A program made the translations under genes and the position numbers. The notes under the pieces are model-generated. The model was not told where the DNA came from. It saw only the letters and a list, made by a program, of their open reading frames with translations, and ran no database searches. From positions 62,001-126,000 of the forward strand of contig JAANDG010000352.1 in the NCBI GenBank assembly GCA_036852015.1: 64,000 bases of DNA, written 5' to 3'. This document shows positions 12,709 to 25,204 of the stretch, in pieces; position 1 is the stretch's first letter; the number at the start of each line of letters is the position of its first letter. The DNA is from Pelodera strongyloides (Eukaryota > Nematoda > Chromadorea > Rhabditida > Rhabditidae).

Positions 12709-15700
12709 ATGAGGCTATCCTTCATAGTGTGCCTTATAGCACATTTAATTGCCTTCAGCCAGCAAGATGCTAATTTCCGAGTTGGAAATTCTGCTTTCTT
12801 TCGCGAACAGATTGGACTGGCAACGTAAGTTATTCTACAAAAACGTATATTTTATCCCTTAAAGGGTAAGGTCCACGGGGATAGACCTGTGTTGAATTTG
12901 TGCACACAACTAACTCATTACGCTGAGGAGTTACCGTAGTCATTCACGATTTTCTGAAATGCCGAAGATGGTTATAAATTGTAAACTTGGGACAAATAAC
13001 AATGCTGTGACGAATTTAACAACACGACGAGGGTAACCAGTTTTTCTTGTGTTGAAAATATGATTTGATAATGGTTTTATTCTAGGATCGCCGAAAAACT
13101 GAAGATGCCAAACTGTGATTCTCACTTTCTAACTTACGAAATGGAATATCAGGAAGACAATATACTAATGCAAAAATATGTGGAAAAGGAGTGTGGAAAG
13201 AGAGGGTGTAAGTTAATTTGAAATTGCATACATTCATATACACTGATGAAAGTTGGCGTTCAAGCGGTAGCCTTTCGGAGCGCAAAGTCCATTTGGCATC
13301 TGGTGGTGCAAAAAAATGCACGCGGAATAGAAATGGTGTTCAAATTGCCCGCCGTTATTGCGCCGCTTGCACGCCAAAATCCCGAGGCGAAAGGGCATTC
13401 GTAAGGCAACTTTATGGCGTGCAAGCGTACACGCTAGAACCCAACAACATCCAACATTTTTTCCACGCCGCTTGCATGCCGCAACGTTGCCGCTTGCACG
13501 CCGCTACGTCGATGTGTGAAGTTGGGATAGCAATGCTGTCTAACACAATGCACATCTGCACTGTTTCATTGGTCATAACTCATAACTTTACCTTTATCTT
13601 CACAAACAAATCACTACTAATTAAAACAACTACATTTGCAGCTGCATTACTTGTTCTTTAATATTTTGAACGCAAAAAAATATTTTCCTTTACTTTTAGT
13701 ATGGTTCGAAACAGATGTGCCGGGTGAAGTCGCAGGTCTCAAAAGTCCAAGCGATACTTTACGTAGAAAAGGACTTTCAAAGGAAATAAATACATCTGAG
13801 GAGACATTCAGCCAGAGACAAGAGAGAGTAGACAAGGAAACGGCGTACTTGAAATGGTTTGTTTTAGCGTCATTTGTTCTCGGAAACACATTTTTTTGCA
13901 AATATATTTATATATGTTTATATCAGTGTTTATGTTATTTTTGCGGTTCTCCTGCTTTATATATTTATATATACCAGCCGTTCGAAGAGCCCTACGGGCT
14001 CTTCTCCGAATAGGCCTTCGGCCGATTGTTTCCCTATTTAAAAAAAGGATTGCTGCAATTTAAAAAGTTCACTCTCGTCTCTTTCTCCTCCCACACCTTC
14101 ACACGTCTCTGATTGTGGAAACGTATAATAATCAGTTTGGGTCACCACTCGACTAAGGCTACCATGCAAATTTGCTATTGAAGGTGCTGTATGTAGGGCA
14201 GAGGATTATCCTTGTCTTAAGCTAGCATAGCTCAGCAGGTAGAGCGTTGGACTGTGAAGCGAGTGATTGTGTGCTGCTGTGGGTTCGAATCCCCCCAGCG
14301 GCAAAGATTTTGTATGCTCTTTCGATGGAAGAATTTTCTTTATGAGCAGCTTTCGTTGCGCACATAAAAACAAACCCGTGACAAACTCTCCTAATTTATA
14401 TAATAAGATGCTTCTAAGTCATCAGTGGCCATTGACCCAAGTGATAAATTTTGGAATATTAGCTGTATTTTGCACATGCAACACTAATTAGACCGGCTAC
14501 CGGACAGCGACCTTTAGTCCATTCTGCCATGTTTTTTCAACATACAAACAGTGAAATAATGGTGACATATGTAGTTGAACATCCTAACACTGTACACTTA
14601 TTTTACATCAGAATTGCAGGTTGATGAGCAATGATGAAAGGAAGGATACCAGACGCTACAAACAGATCGAAATTAGTAATTTGCTCAACGGTCGCGTAGA
14701 CGGCGATATTCTCGAAAAAGTCCTTCCACAGGTATGAAATGCCCTTTCCTTTTGACCACTTGAAAAAGAAGAACACGGGAAATGCGGTGGCAAGTCCGCC
14801 ACAACGCTTCCAACTTCTTAAGTTACATTCGAAATTAAATAATTGGATTTCTAACTTCGACTGAACAAGGTAGTTCGCAACTAAACATTATCAAGAAAAT
14901 TTGCACTTAGCACATACGTATTACTTGGTGTCGTATGGCCTATTGGGTAGCGCACCCGACTCTCAATCCAGAGGTCGGGGGTTCGATCCCGGCTAGGTAC
15001 ACAAGGTGGTTTTTCGCTTCCTGGGTGCAAAGAAAATCACCGAGCGCCGTAAGCATGCGACAACCGACCCGTATCTTCCTGGTAGCCTGCAAGTCATGTC
15101 AACCCCGTGCTTACCACGCTTCGGAGGGATATGGGCACGTCACTTGGAAGTATTACTTGGATAATTAAAGGGATAGGTTCACCTCGAATTGCACCTTTTT
15201 TATAATTTATGTTGATAGTATGATCTATGACGGTATTAGTTGGATAATTAAGGATATGCTTGACGTCTACTACGAGATGCTACCTCGGGCCTATCAGGTG
15301 TCTGTCACCAATTGCACAACAAAACGAATCGAGTACAACGTATGCATAGGATGGAAAATGATCACCAACCAAGTTTTATACAAGGTGACTTCTATTTTGA
15401 TTTGAAAAATCCGCTGACTTTCTTTTTCCACCTTTCTAAGTATGATGTTCTGTGCTACGGTATTCTGGAATATTTCTAATTCCATAATACATTCTGTACA
15501 TAATACATCCTAGGTGGCTCACGAGGGGCTTCTGGGAGAAAACTCCTTCACGTACTTCGAGGGGTTTGCTGTTCATTTTGGAGAAGAAAATGGCGAAAAA
15601 ATGGAGCCAACCGATTTTACTGACTGCGTTTTTTCGGTAAATAATGTAATAAGATAATGTGGAAATGAATCAGAAAAGAAAAAAGTTTGAATACATGACG

Positions 15701-16751
15701 TCATTTTGAAGGACTATCGTAGATTAAGAATACTATCAGTAATCTTTGTTTTTGATATTATTTTTCTCGTAGCTTCGAAGATGGAAAGTTGTAGTGTTGA
15801 AAAATTCTTTTTATTTTCTGCGTGGGTTTTCCTAAGCAAAAACTCCGATCACATCTAAATACCTTTTCAGAAGTCGAGATATTTGTGCATGAAGGCAGAA
15901 AATTTGTGCGGTGTGCCGGGCGGTACAAATTGTGAATTGAAAGTGGTAGACGCTCCCGCGGACTTTGAACTCGTTAGATCGATGAGGACCTTCCAGTTGA
16001 TTACAACGCGCAACAAGGTAATTATGTAGTAAATTTGTGGCACACATCTCGCGCTGGTGTGGCACACTGATGGCGCTGGCTTGTGGCAACCTTCTGGCGC
16101 CCTTTTTTCATTTGCCTTAAAATTGTGTAATGTTTTCGCGCCCATTTTCAGCTAATTGTTAGTTAGACGGCTTTATCGGCGTGACAATTACTTCCAGTGC
16201 TTTGTATTGCACAAATGCAATATATTGGTACAACTCAAATACGTATTCCAGTCATACAATTATAGACGTATACGGTGAACAACGAAGTACATGATGTCCC
16301 ACGTAGCGGTACCATAGCCGTCCCTTTGAAAAAAGATGCTCCGCCAGTTGCAGCAACAACCATCACGAGCAGACAACCAATTTACTACCATGTTATCACA
16401 TCTCTCGAGGTAATTATATAATTGTCAAATTATAAATTAATGAAATCTCGCGACTAAAAGGAACCTAAAGGTTCGACCAAGCAATTCAACTAACCCCGGA
16501 CTGTGTAAACAGTTGTTGTTGTGCATTTCTTGTTGGCCATTGTCCATAGAGCAAAAAATTCATAGGGTAAATGTTCATAGGGCAAAAAATATCCCATGGA
16601 TGTAATGAAAATTATTTGTGAAATCTTTAAATATGACATTTTGTAGGACGAGGAAACCCGCAGACTAAATGCCGAATTTGAAAAACAAAGAAAGGAAGCC
16701 GAGGATGCACGGGAGGAATTTGAAGTGCTAATGAAGAAATTCCGCGGATAA
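12709..16751 (+). CDS. Secreted protein of unknown function, 9 exons, 385 aa
   Basis: Nine exons join in phase: 12709-12824, 13086-13207, 13700-13856, 14620-14731, 15253-15384, 15514-15636, 15871-16017, 16266-16409 and 16647-16751. The ATG follows a TTTTTAG acceptor by four bases, a likely spliced-leader site, and AATAAA lies just after the stop. The protein starts with a clear signal peptide (MRLSFIVCLIAHLIAFSQ). I see no membrane segment. A Cys-containing central region (residues ~165-300) includes VSVTNCTTKRIEYNVCIGW and YLCMKAENLCGVPGGTNC. The end is a short charged probable coiled coil (EFEKQRKEAEDAREEFEVL). The protein is probably secreted, or its N-terminus routed through the ER. Exon 5 uses a weak acceptor (AATTAAG), the least certain junction. 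I do not recognise the family. Confidence 0.82.
13330..13515 (+). repeat. GC-rich dispersed repeat, copy 1 (in intron 2)
   Basis: The motif CCGCTTGCACGCC and variants recur, together with CCACGCCGCTTGCATGCCGC. An inverted relative lies at about 25205-25325. The open frame through it is incidental. Confidence 0.6.
14222..14305 (+). mobile_element. tRNA-derived sequence (SINE head or pseudo-tRNA), His-like
   Basis: It has an A-box (TAGCTCAGCAGGTAGAGC) and a B-box (GGTTCGAATCC), with a GTG triplet in the anticodon position (GGACTGTGAAGC). The acceptor arms do not pair, and about 15 extra bases separate the anticodon arm from the T-arm, so this is not a functional tRNA. It lies in intron 3 of the secreted-protein gene. 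Polymerase III-derived SINEs have this layout. Confidence 0.6.
14929..15155 (+). mobile_element. tRNA-headed SINE-like repeat
   Basis: The head (14929-15002) has an A-box (TGGCCTATTGGGTAGCGCA) and a B-box (GGTTCGATCCC). The anticodon loop is enlarged to about 19 bases and the acceptor stem is poor, so it is not a standard tRNA. A tRNA-unrelated body of about 150 bp follows. It sits in intron 4 of the secreted-protein gene. Confidence 0.6.
15164..15215. mobile_element. Solo end of a TTAAAGGGATAGGTTCAC hairpin element
   Basis: The sequence TTAAAGGGATAGGTTCACCT matches one arm of the full palindrome at 54466-54827. The opposite arm is missing. It lies just upstream of exon 5 of the secreted-protein gene. 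Confidence 0.55.
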
Positions 16752-19635
16752 TGAGGATCATAATGGTCGACAATAAATAATGTTTGTTTGTTGTTTGTTG
16801 GCTTGTTTATAGATATTGACTTTTACGTCGTTTACAAAGTTTATGCCGATATCAGTGAGCAGCACACATTATAAAACCGTAAGTGCCAAGAGTATTTTTC
16901 TTTGCAACTGCATTATGTTTCGCTGTGAATTAACAATAAGAAGTACAGTTTATGTTCTATCAGTTTGAGTAATCAGAAATCTTTTACTTATCTTATATAA
17001 CGTTAAAGGACAACCTATCTATAATTTTCTTGCTTCTTGAAACAGTTAAAGTTGAACGTTTTTTAATAGTTTAAACGCGTCAATGAGCTGCCTTCGTTTA
17101 GAGGTTGATCCTTGAGAATTGCTATGTAAACAATGGTGGGATTGAGATTGAGAAATTCATTTGCTTTACTTTTATTCATCGTCTACTTCATAAAAGTAAA
17201 TGAATCATGTATGTAGGACGTGTATATGGACAGCAAAAATTTCCGATCCAGTTCTTGTAAACCCTTTCTTTATTCACGGGTTTAATTTTTTTCCAAGGTA
17301 GCCACATAAGCAAAGTGCAAACGACATCTGAATCCTATTCATTTCATATCAGTTTTATGCAAAATGAAAGAGGACTAGATCCGGTTGTCAATCTCAATGT
17401 CACATTTTTATCAACTCTTTGTTGTTCTTTTTATGTTTATATTTACTTTTATCTTGGCAGGAACTCCCCTGTGAACGCGTACATCTCAGTAGCATTGTTA
17501 ATCTGATTCCCCGTTTGCTTTCTTTTGGCCAAAGTTAGGGGCCTGGGCCCTGGGCCATGTGCTGGGCTTGGAACTTAAGGCCCAGACCAGTCAAGAGTAA
17601 AGACCAAAGCTAGCACATTTGTTATTTGGATCATTAGTGTAAGCCTGCTATTATGCTCCCTCTTACTAACTCTCCTTCATCTTCTGAAAAATCATCAAAA
17701 GGTGCACGATTATAACTGAGAAGAAGCCAAAAATAGTTGGCGAATCGTTCTTTAGCCTTTAGCGCGCGGTATTTTTTCCCAGATAGTTTATTTCGGTTGC
17801 ATATGAAAATTCCATGTGGATTGTAAAAAGCAAAACACAGAAAAAGCCAAAGTTTATCTGTAGATGTAAACACTGAAAGTCGAAGACAATTTTGCAGTTC
17901 GTTGCCAGATGTTTGAATTAAAGCGATATAACGTCCGCTTTTCGAAACGTGAGCTGTATTGTGCTTTGTGTCTAATTCATTCCACGAAACTGGAGTAGTT
18001 TTTGTATTTGTTTTTGTTTCTTAATGTGTTTTTGTTAGGTCAAGACCGTCAAGACGCACGGTCTTACTTCATTAGAATGAGCTTAGAAGTTGACCTCTCC
18101 TAATCCTAAACTAATGCAAAAGTAGCAGGAAAAGCCAGAAAAATAAAATATACCGGTTCAGACAATTTTTACCAGACGGATATACCAATAAAGTCTAGTC
18201 ACGCGTGTTTCCTTCAGTTTCAGTATTCTACTTGGAAAAAGTATATCCTTTACCTTTCTGTGGTTCAATTGAAAGCATTTGACATGTTTAGCATGGCAAA
18301 AGTACCTCGCTAGGTACCTTAATTTTCTTAGGTTCAACTTTAGGAAGTAAGGGCCTAATTGTTTACGTGGCTACAATGGCATAAACAAAAATAGCATATG
18401 TTCCGTTTGTACCAACTTCAACTAAGCAAGAGCAAAACAGTTGTATAAGGTTTTCCTTGTTTTCCAAGTATATCCCTGGATGCCCTGGGAATGTGCAGTA
18501 ACTATGCTACTAGACCATTTTGGAAAGAAAGATACACGTATAAAAATATTGCAAAAGACTGAATGTATTTCTAAACCTTGTTTCGATTTTTTTTATCTCG
18601 AGCATAACATGAGTACTTACAATATTTATCATTATTTTTCACACATAACGTAAGAAGAAGATTACTGCTCTACGCATATTTCCTCAATAGCTACGGCTTC
18701 AGCTCTAATGTACATAATAACATACTATGACACTTAGGGTTTCAATCATTAAAGCGAAATACCGGCCGGTATTTGAAAATTGAAAAGCATAGCGTACACC
18801 TGCTTTCTTATGCAGCATATGCAAATGAGCAAAAATTACAATAAAAAGTAGACCCCAATTAGACCCCACGTTGCATAAATGCGTAGGAATGCAAGTACTT
18901 GAGATGCGTTTCAAAACCGGCCGGTATTTGGCTTTAACAACACTAATAGTTCAATATAAATTTTATTTGTTTTAGATAGGTGATATCTACCCATTTATTT
19001 ATTTTATAATTCTATTTTAATGAATAATGTTGTCTTTCCAACTTTTTGTTAATGATTTTCTCAGGCTTTTCACCAGAAAGGGTTCCCACTTGAATAGTCA
19101 ATGTGGAAAGAGCAAACTGAACCGAGAGGAAGAAGGAAAAGGAACAGCGGAATCACATTACTTCATTTTTTTTTGTTAGTAAATAGATTCCTATTTTATT
19201 TATATCACAGACACATGGGATATCATACAACTAGGCATATGTAAGAAGGTCTGTTGCTGTATATGGTTTACTTACAGCATTGGGGCTGGTGTACTAGCTG
19301 TAGATGTCTAGGTTCTTCCTAACTCCCGCGATTTGGTTCAATTCTACACCCAAAGTGAGCAAAAAAAAATCATTTCTCTTCTTTCAAGAGCTATTTTCTT
19401 TATTGAAAGGTGACACAATACAGCTACTACTGTGTAGTACTGTAGTCTAGTACTGTGTAGTCAGTACTGTGCTTATTTTGTAGTCGAATACTTTATGCAT
19501 TGTCGAATAAATCATAAATGCCACAGTTATATTACAAGTGTTTATTCTGATTTTACCTGTTTTCTTCTAGAATGCTTCTTACACTTGTTGAGAGACGCAC
19601 GCAATCTTATAACTTGTTATTTCATTCCAGATTTG
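16752..19635. other. Intergenic; no gene supported
   Basis: Only short open frames without splice context were seen. The longest minus-strand frame (17634-17873) reads NPHGIFICNRNKLSGKK and a basic/acidic mix that I cannot place. One hairpin element is annotated at 18749-18937. A probable spliced-leader acceptor for the next gene is at 19630. Confidence 0.5.
18749..18937. mobile_element. Hairpin MITE, TTAAAGCGAAATACCGGCCGG family, copy 1
   Basis: TTAAAGCGAAATACCGGCCGG at the left is matched by the inverted CCGGCCGGTATTTGGCTTTAA at the right. The interior has the conserved TTATGCAGCATATGCAAATG core shared with copies at 35241 and 47109. No coding capacity. Confidence 0.85.
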
Positions 19636-21889
19636 ATGCCAAACGAACCACCCAATCTGGAAATCGTAGATCCATTTGAGATAATTTCCACTTGTTTTTC
19701 TATATTAATATCAATCCCTGCTTATTTTGTTGCGGCCGTTCTGACACGAAACTACTGGAGCAATGGATTCTCAAGCGTCTTTCAGCGAATATTTTTCATT
19801 TTGATTATTAATGTGAGTTTTTACAAAATTTTGTAGAAAGCGCGTCGCACAGAGTGATCAGCGAGATGAAAATAATGATTCACACCTGGGGTGCTAGATT
19901 TGCGCTGCGCGTGCGCAATAAGGTCCCCGCGCAGCGTTCTACTGTAAGCGTTGTATATTTGGCAAGCAATCCTATAAATTAACATATAAAGAAACGAACA
20001 ATAATAAGACAGGTATAATAATCATACCACCTCTAGTTTTCGGTGCCGAGTACCTAACCTTTTTGTCTTGCAGAACCTCCTCTCCATATTCATTTGGATC
20101 GTGGCCTTTCGTCTTCCCTGGTGGGGAATCTTCCATTTCTACTCATTAATTGAAAATGGATGGGTGCCTACAGTACTCTATTACATTGTCATTATAACTT
20201 CTTACATTCAAATATTCACTTCATTCCTAATAGGGCTCAACAGGGCCAGTTCGGTTGGCATGCCATTTGCATATGAAAGGGTAAGTTTCTATGTTTGTGC
20301 CGAATTGTTGCTTGGTGTTTAATTGTAATATTAGTTGAGTTTATTGGAGATATGAGCAACGTATCACATTTGACAGTGGTCCTAGCCCGAAGTCGTCGAG
20401 CAATTTGTCATCTGGAACTCGTCGCCTACTGCTCGCGGAACATGTCATAAGCAAACCTTGAAATTGTACTTTGAACTCCCTTGAATAAAGGTGCACGCTC
20501 TTGAAGCGTAAAACAAATATTAAATTTTAAATTTTCATACATAATTTTAAAGGAAAGGGGCGAATTGTAAGAAGAGCACACACCTGCACATTACGTATCC
20601 GAACTGAAAAACCAGTATTGTTTCACAGTCTTTTTGTGTGTGAAATTCGTTCAGGTCTGGAATAAATGGTTCCGGCTTTCTGTGGCGTTTCTGTTCATTT
20701 TCCCTCAATTATTCGCCTATCGGGTTTTCATCGACGGAGCTTCTTATACCCCATTTGCTGCAGCTTCTTTTGTACTTCACGCCAATCAATCGGTAAGATA
20801 TGTTTCCAATCGTTATCTTATTAGATTACATCTTGTAAAATTGAATCGCGGAAACTCTTAGACTTTAAAAGCTTTGGAAGTTTTTCATTGCAGTGACTAA
20901 TTGTAAGGTGAACAGTGAACACTGTTGAACTTGAACCATTGCTTATGCATTGCCCACCTACGTTGCGAAAAGGGCGCGCGGCTGAAATACGGCGCATATA
21001 TGGCGCTTATTTACGAGCTGTTGCGTGTGTTTCAAACTCATAATTTTAAGAATCACTACGGTATCAAGCTCTACATCACTAGCATTGTTATGTCGATATT
21101 GACTCTTGGATGCAACGTGTACGCGGGGTTAGTTTTAATAGACTTGACTGTTAGTTACTTGAATATAATCATCGCCGGGGCGATAAACGGATAATATACT
21201 TTGACTGTTAGTTACTTGAATATAATCATCGCCGGGGCGATAAACGGATAATATACTGATATTTGTTATGTTCAAAGGTAGTTGCGCCTTACATACCATC
21301 TTGGTACTTTATGTACTCCTTTTCATCATTCGTATTACAGTTTCAGATGGAAATTGTGGCAGCGTCGCAATAAAATAATGCAGAATCGGCAATTTGGCGA
21401 AGTTCGCTTCTTTTATTTAAGTCTGACGGCATTCCTTTGTGAACTCTGTGGCACGGTAATGTTGGTCAGTTTTTTATTTCAAGAGGTTTTTTTTGCCAAA
21501 TTCTCTTCTAAGATCGTTTGCTGTTCTGACTCTCTTCTGGCGTTATGTTTTAATTATTATATAATTCGAACTCTTAGCTTTAACCACGAAGTTTGATTCG
21601 TTTGCAAGTTAACAGTTAACGTAAAAACGCTCCCCACTAGCCTAATATTCTGCGCGAGTCAGATATAATCTTCTTCTTCTCTCAGGTGTTGATCAACCAT
21701 GCTGAAGACAACGGCATCATCGAGTACTGGGCCATGCAATTGCTTCCCCTTTCTAATGATGTCAATTGCCTTCTGCCAATTTACATGCTCGTCGTTATGC
21801 ATGGAGAGACACAGGAACTGATTTTTGGACGAAGGAAGAACCCACAGATGAAATTAATAAGCACTGAATGTAACGGAACTGTTGTTTAA
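19636..21889 (+). CDS. Seven-transmembrane chemoreceptor, Srg/Srv-like (receptor 1, 308 aa)
   Basis: Six exons join in phase: 19636-19812, 20074-20280, 20655-20792, 21051-21127, 21341-21464 and 21686-21889 (TAA). The ATG is six bases after TTCATTCCAG, a likely spliced-leader acceptor. Hydrophobic segments fit seven membrane passes over 308 residues, the usual size for nematode chemoreceptors. Landmarks are FRLPWWGIFHFY at the second/third pass, LNRASSVGMPFAYERVW after the third pass (the NR...P...Y...W pattern of Srg/Srv receptors) and EYWAMQLLPLSNDVNCLLPIY in the last. It shares this plan with receptor 2. It probably acts at sensory cilia, coupling odorant or pheromone binding to G proteins; the ligand is unknown. 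Choosing between Srv and Srg needs a profile search. Confidence 0.88.
21144..21257 (+). repeat. Perfect 57-bp tandem duplication in intron 4 of receptor 1
   Basis: The 57-bp unit beginning TTGACTGTTAGTTACTTG at 21144 is repeated without change from 21201. It contains CATCGCCGGGGCGAT, itself nearly palindromic. Identity of the copies implies a recent event. Confidence 0.95.
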
Positions 21890-22495
21890 TATGATGGTGA
21901 TCTTCTTTGTCCCTTAAACTCTTGAAGAAAGATAAACTGTATTGATAATTGATTTACTGACTGAGTTACTCCGAAAAAATATGCGCCATATGTTTTTACT
22001 GGGTAGTTTTTTTTAATGTATACATATTACAAATTGTCCTGAGTGGCTTATACAATGATACGCCCAGCCCCGTACACATTACGGTTACTTGTAGTATTTT
22101 AGACGCGTAGACTCGTACTTTATTTACAGTATTTACACACATTTCGTCAGAGCGAAACGTATTATCTATCAGTTACACCGGCCGCTTTCTAGAAATTATT
22201 ATTTTTCGTAAAAAAAATTTTTTTGAGCTTTTTTCTCCTGTTCTGTTTTATTCGCAATGTGATTGTCATTAATGTATCTTGCTAGAAATACATACATTTG
22301 CACATTTTATGCGCAATTAAATATGTTCTATTTGTTCAAAATATATTGTGGTTTTCAGCATAATAATAATTTATTTCACATTTGGACAACAAAAAAAGGA
22401 TAAAAGGGAGATCGGATAATGAATAAGTGGAAGAGGAGCGTACTAAATAAAATGAATATTTATATAAACAGCAAACGGCAACTTCAGATAACCCC

Positions 22496-22762
22496 TATTT
22501 TTGACCACTCCATCTGATTTTCCGTGTCAAATTAGGAATATTTTCCCAATTTTCAGGTGCAAAATTCACGCAGTATTCAGCAATTTAGCATAGCCAGCCA
22601 TACACAGGAATCGCTTGTCACGCCCATTCGCGCTTATTGGCCAATAGGCCGTCATTGGCCAATCATCGCGAATGGGCGTGTCAATTGCATTTTTCCTATT
22701 AGTTATTTCGGACAAGAAAGAAAAAGTATACATTATTGCGGAAAACAAGTAAAATACGTACA
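22496..22762. mobile_element. Incomplete hairpin element related to the TTAAAGGGTCAGGCCC family
   Basis: The segment contains CTATTTTTGACCACTCCATCTG, the TCACGCCCATTCGCGC / GCGCGAATGGGCGTGTC-type inner arms and GCTTATTGGCCAATAGG. These match interior parts of the copies at 29974 and 47287. The outer TTAAAGGGTCAGGCCC ends are not present. Confidence 0.65.
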
Positions 22763-23715
22763 AAGTGGTCAATAATTACCACTCTCGTGATCACTGCAAA
22801 TTATAATTATAATTATAGGCCGTTGCATTTTTATTATGAAGTTTTGTAGAATTTTGTGCGGTCCGTGTTTCAGCAAAAAGTACTGTAAGAAAGAGAAAAA
22901 TGCGGTTTTAATTGGGAGTTAAACTGTAAAATATACCCAAAACGGTGTACGTCTTCAGTGAAAGTCTAATTAATCATTGGACCGTGAATTTTGAGATATG
23001 TCGTGTTTATCAAATATGTCTGCAGTTATTTGAAATTGTCTGCATGTCTTTTTTCACCTCTGTAGGATTTTTAACAAATTGGCCTATATCAAGGGATTCA
23101 TCCTTGTTCGACTGTCCTAATGTGCGTTTCGTTCGAATTTCAAATTGTTGAACTAAGAGAACAGCAAAACTTTGTAATACGGTAGAACATAATAATTGTG
23201 TTTTTTGAAGTACCATCTTGTGTGGGAATTTCCTGCCTGGTCATGCTAGATAGAGTACCCGAAAATCTAGTTGGCATTTGCACTGGCTAATATTCAATGC
23301 TTTATTTGTTGATTTACAATGTTATTGTTTGTTCGAGCGCTGATTGATTTTTGTCTGTCTGTAATAAATCACTTCATTTTATCTGCAGACTCAGAACCAG
23401 ACTCACTGCTTGGAAGGCGACAACTTAAGACATTGATGTAAGAAAATTTTATTTTGAAAAGCATTGCGCATTTCTGGAAAATGTTCCATGGAAGACAACT
23501 ATGGTATAAAGTCGGTCCTTAAAAGACATTGTTTCGCCAGAATGGAGCGAAAAATGCGGACCAAGGGTATGGGGAGCTGGCAAACAGCTTGTGACATTTC
23601 TATGATTTTCAATAGTTTTCTTGCGGTGGTAAGTTACCACTCTATGTACACACTCTGTTATGTACTCTTCATGCTGCTTATGCTATATTTACCGTCTGTT
23701 GTTACCCTGTTTTAC

Positions 23716-23862
23716 TAGTTGAAACGGTATGACGGCCGGTTCTTGAAACTTATGGCTGGCAACTGCATTCCCATGTGTTGTATGCAAATGAAAATAATTT
23801 ACATACACTACATGGGAATCCAACGTACGTTTCAAAAACCGGCTGTCATACCGCTCTAAAGG
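23716..23862. mobile_element. Hairpin element, diverged relative of the CCGGCCGG family
   Basis: GAAACGGTATGACGGCCGGTTCTTGAAA at the left is matched, inverted, by GTTTCAAAAACCGGCTGTCATACCGC at the right. An inner pair flanks ATGCAAATG (CATTCCCATGTG / CACTACATGGGAATC). Confidence 0.75.
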
Positions 23863-24283
23863 CGATTGCTGTAAAGGAGCAAGTATCCTCCGGCTTACTG
23901 TAAGTACAAATCTAACATGAAGTACACAATGAGCGTCCTACATCACGTCTATGTACGTGCACTTCAAGTTTAATGAAACATAAAATTTGTACCCTTGAAT
24001 CTATGGTTTATGAAATCGTCTGTATCATTAGCAATCTATTTTGGACTCAACTTTTATAATACTGTATGCAAACTATTGGTAAATAGATGTTTAATCATCC
24101 ATAATAATCAAATATACTTGTAAATACAAATTGCTGTTAATTAGTGATAATAACAATAAAGACAAAATAATCAAGCGCAACCAGACTGAATTTTTACTCT
24201 TGAATGGTTTTATGTAATAATCTTTCTTTTCAGACTTACGGAAGTTTTTTGCTTTAGGTTTGAGTTCTTTGCAAACATAGGTT

Positions 24284-24525
24284 ATTATATAAAGGAGAAG
24301 AGTTCTATTTTTTTGTTTTGTTTGTGTGAACGAAACGGAATTCTACGCTTCAGGCGTTTGGTATAAGCAGTCCCATGTCACAACCCTTCAAAATTAGCGC
24401 AATCGAATTTTATTACAAAAACTTGGAAGCTACCCTTCAGACTTTTCATATAAGCATGCAGTATGATAGTAGGATCGCCTAACAATGAGTAGTCGCCTGA
24501 GGCGGTGATAGCCGTCTGGTAGATA
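24284..24525 (+). repeat. Dispersed repeat, copy 1 (pairs with 45319-45455)
   Basis: ATTATATAAAGGAGAAGAGTT, TTTGTGTGAACGA and GCGGTGATAGCCGTCTGGTA occur in the same order at 45319-45455. It could be a LINE or DNA-transposon remnant; no coding part is recognisable. Confidence 0.6.
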
Positions 24526-24601
24526 TATAAATATACCTAAACATCATGGAATAGTCAATTCTTGATATTAAAGATCAACTATTCCCAATTTTACTGATAA
24601 T

Positions 24602-25050
24602 GAAGACACTGCTCACGCATTAATAATAATAATATTCATATTCGTAACTGCTGGATTGTCCCATAAGCAAAAAAACCTTTACGAAAATTTCCAGATTGAC
24701 TCGTACAATTCTACAGTAAGCAATTCACAAAGAAACTAGACAAGAAAACGACTAACTGTCACGCAACGATACATATACTATATACAAGTTCATAACGTGT
24801 CATTTCATTAGAAGCCCTTCCACCACAGAAGTAAGTCATATTCGTACATTATCAGTCTTATTAGCGGAATACTCTGAAGGCCAACTTTTCGGAAAACTAT
24901 TTTTCGAAAACGAAGATCTGCGTGCTTTTTTTTCAACTAAAGGTATTTCTTTACCGTTTATATCAAACAACACGGTTTGTACTTCAACCACGGTTCTAAT
25001 GAAAGGAAGAAAACACAAGATACAAGGCTGGCACTATCCACCTCTACATT
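24602..25050 (+). pseudogene. Candidate decayed gene for a small secreted protein
   Basis: An ATG at about 24602 (MKTLLT) is followed, only after a one-base shift across an ATAATAATAATA microsatellite, by a strongly hydrophobic signal-like stretch (LIIIIFIFVTAGLSHKQ). That frame runs to a possible donor (ACA|GTAAGC, about 24717). A second block, from a TTCATTAG acceptor at about 24813, is open for ~77 codons to TGA at about 25050. It contains SVLLAEYSEGQLFGKLFF and NNTVCTSTTVLMKG. The two blocks join only in the original ATG phase, so a frameshift in the microsatellite, or two, would explain the break. It could also be chance. Confidence 0.3.
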
Positions 25051-25204
25051 GAATAAGCTCGATTAACGCCTGATTACTTTTTTTGTGTGCTAAATTTTAG
25101 CCTCCTATACAGTTTTATACTTGGCAAATATCCGCATTAATAGATGAGAATTGTTGTTTGCTCCCATTATAGCACCACATCATCGAGTTCTTTTTGTGCA
25201 TGAC

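Noticed and set aside
14222..15002. Functional tRNA genes
   Set aside because: A- and B-boxes are good, but acceptor arms do not pair and the anticodon-to-T-arm distance is too long in both.
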